51,333 bases of DNA from Candidatus Zipacnadia bacterium (GTDB lineage: Bacteria; Armatimonadota; Zipacnadia; Zipacnadales; Zipacnadaceae): NCBI GenBank assembly GCA_029820565.1, contig JALGUR010000007.1, forward strand, positions 1-51,333. Direction: 5' to 3'. How positions within the stretch are numbered: the stretch's first letter is position 1; every line of letters starts with the position of its first letter. The notes under the pieces were generated by a model. That model was not told where the DNA came from. It saw only the letters and a list, made by a program, of their open reading frames with translations, and did no database searches. Position numbers and translations under genes: made by a program. Of the stretch, positions 45,792 through 51,333 are shown one piece after another.

Positions 45792-48146
45792 ATGCTACCT
45801 GACGAGACTGCTGGATCCGAAATTGCCATACCCGACGAATTACCTATCTTAGGGCTTACCGACGCGGTCTTATACCCGCATATGATGGTGCCAGTGGCAG
45901 TCCGCTCTGGTGATATGGCCCTCATTGATGCGGTGGTATCCGGCAATCGCCTGTTAGGTGCAGTGGCCCACCACCGGCCAGTTGAGCAAAGCGAATCAGA
46001 AGCCGACACGGCCCGCGAGTATGACGTAGGCTGCGCGGCCATTGTGCAGAAGATGTTGCAGTTGCCCGACGAGAGTCGCCGCGTGCTCATCAGAGGCATT
46101 GCCCGGATTCATATAGACGAATACGTCCAAACTGAACCTTTCCGCACAGCGCGCGTCTCGGCCATCGCCGATGTGGATGAGGATAGCGAAGAAATGCAGG
46201 CGATGAGCCAAAGCCTGCTCAATACCTTCCAGCAGATTGTGGAACTGTCCCCGAGTCTGCCTGAGGAGGCGTACTTGCAGGCCCTCAATGTGCCTGACCG
46301 CTCCGCTCTGTGTGACCTGGTGGCCTCAGCATTAGATATTGATATAGATAGTAAGCAGAAGATATTGGAGGCTGCCGATGTCGGGCGGCGGCTGGGACTG
46401 GTCAATCAATATGCCCATGAAGAACTGGCACGCTTGGAGGCAGCCGAGCGTGTCTCCTCCGAGGTGCGCGAAGAAATTGAGAAGACGCAGCGCGACTACT
46501 TCCTGCGCCAGCAACTCAAGACCATCCAGCGGGAGCTGGGCGAGCAGGCCGAAGGTGAGGACATTCAGCACCTGCGCCAGCGCCTGGCAGAGGCGGATCT
46601 GACCGAACAGGCAGACGCCGCCGCCGAACGTGAACTCAACCGGATGGCGCAAATGAATCCGGCGGCGGCTGAATATAGCGTCGTGCGTACCTATTTAGAG
46701 TGGATACTGGAGTTGCCCTGGCAGCGGTCCTCGGAGGAACATATTGACCTTGAAGAGGCCCAGACGGTCCTGGACGAAGACCACTACGACTTGGATGACG
46801 TCAAGGACCGCATAGTGGAGTATTTGGCCGTCCGTCAACTCAAGCCTGACCTGAAAGGCCCAATTCTGTGCTTCATTGGGCCGCCAGGGGTGGGCAAGAC
46901 CTCGCTGGGGCGGAGCATCGCTCGAGCCACCGGACGGGAATTCATCCGCATTTCTTTGGGTGGCATCCGCGACGAAGCCGAGGTTCGCGGCCATCGGCGC
47001 ACCTATGTGGGCGCTCTGCCCGGACGCATTATTCAGGGCCTGCGCACCGTGGGCACTAATAATCCGGTCTTTATGCTGGACGAGATTGACAAGGTAGGCA
47101 CCGACTTCCGTGGTGATCCTTCCTCCGCTCTGCTGGAGGTACTGGACCCGGAGCAGAATGACAGTTTCTCCGACCATTATCTGGAAATACCCTTTGACCT
47201 CTCGCAAGTTATGTTCATCACTACCGGTAACATCACCGCTACTATTCCACCGGCTTTGCTGGACCGGATGGAGTTGCTGCGGTTGCCGGGCTATACGGAT
47301 GAAGAAAAGACCCACATCGCCCGGCGCTACCTAATCCCCCGCCAGCGGGAGAGACACGGGCTTAATAGCAAGCAGCTCAGGATCACGGATGGCGCCCTGA
47401 ACCTGATTATCAGTGGCTATACCCGCGAGGCGGGAGTGCGGAATTTAGAGCGGGAAATCGGCACTATATGCCGGAAGTTGGCCCGGCGCGTGGCAGCAGG
47501 CGAGGAAGACCTGCCTTCCATCAACAAAGGGAACCTCCAGGAGTTTCTGGGACACCGGCGTTACTTTGCCGAGACGGCTGAGCGAATTACCAGCCCGGGA
47601 GTAGCATGTGGACTTGCCTGGACCCAGGCCGGCGGCGAAATTTTGTTCATTGAAGCCAGCAAGATGCCGGGAGAAAAGTCGCTGACCCTCACGGGTCAAC
47701 TCGGCGATGTGATGCAAGAATCAGCCCAGGCCGCCCTCAGTTGGGTGCGCAGCAACGCAGAGCAACTTGGCATTCCTGCTGATTTCTATGACAAAAGCGA
47801 CGTCCACCTACACGTGCCCAGCGGTGCGACCCCCAAAGACGGTCCTTCCGCGGGCGTAGCGATGGCCACCGCCTTGGTCTCGCTGCTGACCGCTCGCCTC
47901 GTCAAGAGCAACGTGGCGATGACCGGTGAAATTACCCTGCGCGGCAAGGTGCTGCCGGTAGGAGGCATCAAGGAGAAGATCCTCGCGGCCAAACGGGCCG
48001 GACTGGACACGGTGATATTGCCCGCCCGCAATGAGGGGGATGTGTTAGACCTCGACGAGGACCTGACCGAGGGTCTGAACTTCGTCTACGCCGAATCCGT
48101 TGACCAGGTTATTGCCGCGGCCCTGGAACCTGCCTCCTCCGAGTAA
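45792..48146 (+). CDS. lon: ATP-dependent protease Lon
   Basis: Lon unfolds and degrades damaged and regulatory proteins in the cytoplasm. The 784-residue protein has the N-terminal substrate domain ([19 protein letters not shown] near 18), a coiled-coil stretch ending [19 protein letters not shown] near 240, an AAA domain with Walker [16 protein letters not shown] near 363 and Walker [12 protein letters not shown] near 427, and a protease domain with the catalytic Ser in [15 protein letters not shown] near 683 and Lys in [14 protein letters not shown] near 727. All catalytic residues are present and the length is typical of LonA. It is co-transcribed with hsp20. Confidence 0.98.
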   Translation: MLPDETAGSEIAIPDELPILGLTDAVLYPHMMVPVAVRSGDMALIDAVVSGNRLLGAVAHHRPVEQSESEADTAREYDVGCAAIVQKMLQLPDESRRVLIRGIARIHIDEYVQTEPFRTARVSAIADVDEDSEEMQAMSQSLLNTFQQIVELSPSLPEEAYLQALNVPDRSALCDLVASALDIDIDSKQKILEAADVGRRLGLVNQYAHEELARLEAAERVSSEVREEIEKTQRDYFLRQQLKTIQRELGEQAEGEDIQHLRQRLAEADLTEQADAAAERELNRMAQMNPAAAEYSVVRTYLEWILELPWQRSSEEHIDLEEAQTVLDEDHYDLDDVKDRIVEYLAVRQLKPDLKGPILCFIGPPGVGKTSLGRSIARATGREFIRISLGGIRDEAEVRGHRRTYVGALPGRIIQGLRTVGTNNPVFMLDEIDKVGTDFRGDPSSALLEVLDPEQNDSFSDHYLEIPFDLSQVMFITTGNITATIPPALLDRMELLRLPGYTDEEKTHIARRYLIPRQRERHGLNSKQLRITDGALNLIISGYTREAGVRNLEREIGTICRKLARRVAAGEEDLPSINKGNLQEFLGHRRYFAETAERITSPGVACGLAWTQAGGEILFIEASKMPGEKSLTLTGQLGDVMQESAQAALSWVRSNAEQLGIPADFYDKSDVHLHVPSGATPKDGPSAGVAMATALVSLLTARLVKSNVAMTGEITLRGKVLPVGGIKEKILAAKRAGLDTVILPARNEGDVLDLDEDLTEGLNFVYAESVDQVIAAALEPASSE

Positions 48147-48185
48147 TAGCGGCAATGGGTCACGGATTTACCATTGCTGATAGCA

Positions 48186-49247
48186 CTACTGGCTCCTGTC
48201 GTATTCCTTCATCAAATCAGCAATATAATCATAGGTCGCGACTGAAACGTCTGGGCCGATGCTGTGGGCGCCAATAATGAGACCACCGTCATCAGCAATG
48301 GACAGGCAGTGCATAACGTGCTCTCTGATTTCCTGCCGGTCACCTCGCGGAAATATACCGGCGTTGTCTAAGCCGCCAATCAGGGCCAGCCGCTCGCCGT
48401 ACTTCTCGCGGAGATTGACCACATCCATGCCGGTCCGCGGTTCAACCGGATTGATGCCGTCAAAGCCAATGTCTACGAACAGGTCTAATAGGGGCAGGAG
48501 GTTGCCATCGCTGTGCAGAATGACTTTGCGCGCGCCGGCCCGCTTGTAGGCCTCAACCATATATTCCCACGCTGGGGCCAGTAGCTCCTCAGCCATTTTC
48601 GGTGAAAACAAGGGCGCTTTGACCGAGGCCATATCATCGAATATCCAAATGCCGGTATCATACAGGTCCCAGCGGCGCAATTCCTCCAGGCCTATCTGTG
48701 TGAGGTGTTTAGCGGTGAACATAAACATCTCCGCGGCGAACTGGGGATCCCCGGCCATGTCGTAAAGCAGTCGCTCCTGGCCGCGCAGAAACTGGGTGCG
48801 GATAAACGGGCCACCGGTCTTGGCGAAGACACAGTACTTTCGTTTCCACTCTGCAATGTGGGCGTCAATATCTTCGTAGCGCAGCGGCAAGTCAGCCGGG
48901 TCGGGGGTCAGGTGTTGGAAGTCAGACTTCTGTTGCACCAGTGTCTCAAGCTGTTGGTAAAACCAGCCGGCCTGTTTCTTTATCTGAATGGTCTCGCCCC
49001 AGTCGTTGCGCTCGATTCTGTACTCGTCAGTATCCTCCAGTACTTCTCTCTGCGTGGGAATAAAGCCCTCGCGACCGACGGCGATGCGAATGTCAATCCC
49101 GTAGTAATTATCAATATCAGCGTCAGGCCCCAGGCCCTTCTCCTCTCGCCACATATCAACAAACTCGGGCCAGAATTCGTCAAAGCGCGGCACTCGGTCA
49201 GCCGGTTCAAAGTCCAGAGCAGTCATTACGCGTTCTCGGCTGGTCAT
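48186..49247 (-). CDS. Uroporphyrinogen decarboxylase-like (URO-D/MtaA family) protein
   Basis: The 353-residue product has the opening TSRERVMTALDFEPADRVP typical of the URO-D superfamily branch that includes methyl-corrinoid methyltransferases such as MtaA and CmuA. The fold marks include KVILHSDGNLLPLLDLFVDIG near 240 and GINPVEPRTGMDVVNLREKYG near 262. A zinc-binding HxC pattern of the MtaA type is not obvious; H-S-D-G is seen instead, as in many URO-D-like proteins of sugar-degrading bacteria. True haem-pathway URO-D is unlikely because no haem genes are nearby and the start is atypical. AGGAAACTT precedes the ATG. It is convergent with lon and upstream of it lies a minus-strand dehydrogenase pair. 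Confidence 0.82.
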   Translation of the reverse strand: MTSRERVMTALDFEPADRVPRFDEFWPEFVDMWREEKGLGPDADIDNYYGIDIRIAVGREGFIPTQREVLEDTDEYRIERNDWGETIQIKKQAGWFYQQLETLVQQKSDFQHLTPDPADLPLRYEDIDAHIAEWKRKYCVFAKTGGPFIRTQFLRGQERLLYDMAGDPQFAAEMFMFTAKHLTQIGLEELRRWDLYDTGIWIFDDMASVKAPLFSPKMAEELLAPAWEYMVEAYKRAGARKVILHSDGNLLPLLDLFVDIGFDGINPVEPRTGMDVVNLREKYGERLALIGGLDNAGIFPRGDRQEIREHVMHCLSIADDGGLIIGAHSIGPDVSVATYDYIADLMKEYDRSQ

Positions 49248-49377
49248 AAGTTTCCTGATTTTCCCCAGGCTAAGACAGTCGTGGCAGCAATGCCGCGATT
49301 TGCCGTTCTTCGTCGTCTACTGAAGCGCGAATGCCAAATGCCAACGGCTCGTGGTAGGGTGTGCCTGCACCGACGTG

Positions 49378-49403
49378 CGTCGCGGCAAGGATGCCGCTCC
49401 TGC
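49378..49403 (-). repeat. GTAGGAGCG-family palindromic element
   Basis: On the minus strand it reads GCAGGAGCGGCATCC then TTGCCGCGACG, a close match to the element before argC at 9137. The hairpin is GCGGCA, TCCT, TGCCGC. It lies directly downstream of the alcohol dehydrogenase stop. Confidence 0.65.
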
Positions 49404-49408
49404 ATTGA

Positions 49409-50497
49409 TTATCTTCGTTCCTTATTCACCTCTACTACTACCTTGAACATCCCGCTATCCTGTTTGTCCAGCAGCCCCTCCATTGCGGTGCACACCTCGT
49501 CCAAGGGCAGACGATGCGTGATGATTGGTTCCATATCAATGGCCTGGACAGCCAGCAAGTCCATTGCTATTGGGAATTCCTCTAACAGGTAGTTGGCCGA
49601 ACTGCGGATATAGCGCTCGGCGGCCAGAGCGCTCAGATCCAAGGGGTATTCTGTCTTGTGGGTAGCCAGGTTGATTAGCCGCCCGCGCGGCGCCAATAAG
49701 CCGATGCCCAGTGCAAAGCTCTGGTCACTCCCCGCGGTATCCCAGACAATATCAACGCCCTGGCTATCGGTCAGTTCCATCACCCCGGCGACCACGTCAT
49801 CCTTGTCAGCACGGTAGCGCTCCTTAATACCCATCTTTTCGGCAATTTGCAGGGGTAGGTCGTGGATATCTGCAACAAAGACCCGGCGGGCTCCCCAACT
49901 TCGAGCAATCTGAGCGATGGTCAGGCCAATGGGCCCCGCACCAATGACAGCCACCTTGGATTGCGGAGCCATCTGGGCCAGCAGAACCGCGTGAATGGCT
50001 ACTCCAATCATATCCAACACTGCGGCGTGCCTGCTTTCTACCGAGTCGGGCAGCGGATAACAGCGCTTGGCCCACACCGGACAAAACTCGGCCATACCCC
50101 CCGGATAATATGGCCGCTTTCCCCAGCCGGCCCCGTGGCCCAGATGGATCATATGGGGACACAGATGATGCCAACCGCGCCGACACATCTTACAGGTGCC
50201 ACAAATATCATAAGGAACTACCGCCACCCGCTTTCCCATCAGGTGCTCGTGTTCAGCGCTGGCTACCTCGACCACTTCGCCACAGAACTCATGCCCCAGA
50301 ATGATATTAGGCGGGCTGGGTATACTCTCGCCGCGAGTGTGCAGCGCCCAGGGATTCTCGCCCTGATAGTAGCGTATGTCACTGCCGCATATTCCACAAT
50401 ATTCCACCGCCACTGTCACCCATCCCGACTCGAGGGGAAAGCGAGGCACTTCTTCAACCTCTAAAACGTAAGGCTTCTTTAGCACGGCGGCCTTCAC
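49409..50497 (-). CDS. Zinc-dependent medium-chain alcohol/polyol dehydrogenase
   Basis: The 362-residue protein is an MDR-family dehydrogenase. Catalytic zinc ligands appear as Cys37 in YCGICGSD and His69-Glu70 in GHEF. The structural zinc ligands are Cys99, Cys102, Cys105 and Cys113 in DICGTCKMCRRGWHHLC. The NAD-binding motif is VAVIGAGPIGLTIAQIA near 182. The closest named relatives are sorbitol, threonine or galactitol dehydrogenases, so a sugar alcohol or secondary alcohol is the likely substrate. Its start overlaps the end of the next upstream gene by four bases (ATGA), so the two are translated together. Confidence 0.9.
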   Translation of the reverse strand: MKAAVLKKPYVLEVEEVPRFPLESGWVTVAVEYCGICGSDIRYYQGENPWALHTRGESIPSPPNIILGHEFCGEVVEVASAEHEHLMGKRVAVVPYDICGTCKMCRRGWHHLCPHMIHLGHGAGWGKRPYYPGGMAEFCPVWAKRCYPLPDSVESRHAAVLDMIGVAIHAVLLAQMAPQSKVAVIGAGPIGLTIAQIARSWGARRVFVADIHDLPLQIAEKMGIKERYRADKDDVVAGVMELTDSQGVDIVWDTAGSDQSFALGIGLLAPRGRLINLATHKTEYPLDLSALAAERYIRSSANYLLEEFPIAMDLLAVQAIDMEPIITHRLPLDEVCTAMEGLLDKQDSGMFKVVVEVNKERR

Positions 50498-51333
50498 TGA
50501 TCTTCTTCCTTCCCAGTTTCTTCAAGAGTAACAATCTGTGCGCTTTGGTAGCTGTGCTGGACTGCCGCAGCGATCTCAGTGGCCGCCAGACCATCCCGAG
50601 CGGTAGCAGCCGGGCTGTCTAATGATTCGGGTAGCTGCCCAGTTTGTACGCACTGTACGTCTCTTATGAAACAACTGATAGCCTCTGGAGCATATCCGCC
50701 TATTCTCTGGTTGAAGCGGTGAACATAATATGGGTTTATCGTCTGGGTGGACTGACCTTGACCACACCACCGTAATCCTCGGTCCTGCAGATCCACCTCA
50801 ATTATGCCCTCATCGCCCACGACTTTTACTTCTTGGCTCAGCCGTGCTTCAAACTCATCGGGCAAAGTCCAATCGCTGTGGACCGTAGCGTGCGCGCCGT
50901 TAGCGAATGATAGATGGGCCTGCACCGAATCTGGTGTATCAATGCCCATCCCCACCAACTTCCGCTTAACTGCGGTCGCGTACACGCTGGTAACTTCGCT
51001 ATCAAGCAGCCAGCGCAGCACGTCGTAGAAGTGAATGCCCAGCATCCAGGAGGGATCGGTCTGCGCCACCCACCCGCGCACCAAATCGCGCGGCAGCATT
51101 ATCTTATAGTCCATACAAGCGTAGGCATACTGGGGAGGCCCGGTTTTCCCTGCGGCGATGATCTGCCGCGCGGCCTGTAGGGATGGGTCAAAGCGCTTAT
51201 GGAAGTCCACCTCCACCAGAACCGCCCTGTCCTCAGCCGCCCGGACAATCTGGGCCGCCCCGCTGGCCGAGGTGTCCATAGGCTTCTCCACTAACACATG
51301 CAGCCCCTTGTCAATGGCCGCCAACGTCATCTC
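50494..51333 (-). CDS. Gfo/Idh/MocA-family oxidoreductase, N-terminus cut by window edge
   Basis: The visible 279 residues are the C-terminal three quarters of a Gfo/Idh/MocA sugar or inositol dehydrogenase. The frame is open to the end of the window and the reading EMTLAAIDKGLHVLVEKPMD is the usual end of the Rossmann fold with the conserved EKP motif, so the gene begins outside. The substrate domain follows, with DPSWMLGIHFYDVLRWLL near 90, in which the Asp/His pair is typical of the catalytic site. It overlaps the alcohol dehydrogenase by four bases, forming an operon with it; together with the URO-D-like gene this looks like a small sugar-acid or polyol pathway. Confidence 0.9.
   Translation of the reverse strand, partial: EMTLAAIDKGLHVLVEKPMDTSASGAAQIVRAAEDRAVLVEVDFHKRFDPSLQAARQIIAAGKTGPPQYAYACMDYKIMLPRDLVRGWVAQTDPSWMLGIHFYDVLRWLLDSEVTSVYATAVKRKLVGMGIDTPDSVQAHLSFANGAHATVHSDWTLPDEFEARLSQEVKVVGDEGIIEVDLQDRGLRWCGQGQSTQTINPYYVHRFNQRIGGYAPEAISCFIRDVQCVQTGQLPESLDSPAATARDGLAATEIAAAVQHSYQSAQIVTLEETGKEEDQ

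Noticed and set aside
48152-48178. GCAATGG/CCATTGC hairpin between lon and the URO-D-like gene as terminator
   Set aside because: The seven-base stem has a 12-base loop and no T tract on either strand.

Overview
This window looks like chromosome from an uncultivated, probably diderm bacterium of the Terrabacteria side, most like Armatimonadota or WS1-type lineages. The lineage is inference. The pointers are an SLH-domain outer-membrane porin, a T-box leader on leuA, near-consensus TTGACA-N17-TATAAT promoters, moderately high GC, and a catabolic repertoire rich in DUF1680, DUF4838, ThuA, URO-D-like and Gfo/Idh/MocA proteins. I see no phage, transposase, CRISPR array, tRNA or rRNA.

Layout. 0.6-4.7 kb: minus-strand secreted or cytosolic carbohydrate-active genes (a GH127-type arabinofuranosidase and a secreted glycosidase-like protein whose C-terminal domain is broken by a frameshifting deletion). 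4.9-6.6 kb: a five-SH3b NlpC/P60 cell-wall hydrolase. 6.8-13.5 kb: an amino-acid block, dapB, asd, then argC, an Eis-like acetyltransferase, a creatininase-like protein and argJ. 13.6-15.9 kb: a secreted DUF4838 protein. 16.0-18.0 kb: perfect promoter, T-box riboswitch, leuA. 18.2-24.0 kb: a ThuA-like protein on the minus strand, then murC, ftsQ, ftsA (no ftsZ follows) and a membrane protein with two anti-sigma zinc fingers. 24.1-31.3 kb: a complete F-type ATP synthase operon (atpZ, I, B, E, F, H, A, G, D, C) whose c subunit carries the Q-E-S residues of sodium-binding rotors. 31.6-34.2 kb: an SLH/collagen-like/coiled-coil/barrel porin and a second ThuA protein. 34.4-42.5 kb: a lipoprotein and two large paralogous secreted subtilases. 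42.7-44.7 kb: a Trm112-like/SAM methyltransferase and an unrecognised secreted protein. 44.85-48.1 kb: a probable stand-alone structured RNA with its own promoter and terminator, then an hsp20-lon operon with a perfect palindrome inside its promoter. 48.2-51.3 kb: minus-strand URO-D-like, zinc alcohol dehydrogenase and Gfo/Idh/MocA genes, the last cut by the window edge.

The least ordinary signals are non-coding. The intergenic spaces hold families of heptanucleotide tandem repeats joined to short perfect palindromes, in the same order at asd-argC and at ftsQ-ftsA, and inserted even between ATP synthase genes. The strongest candidates for something undescribed are the RNA at 44886-45152, the operator-like palindrome of hsp20-lon, the arginine operon with two unexpected members, and the collagen-linked SLH porin.
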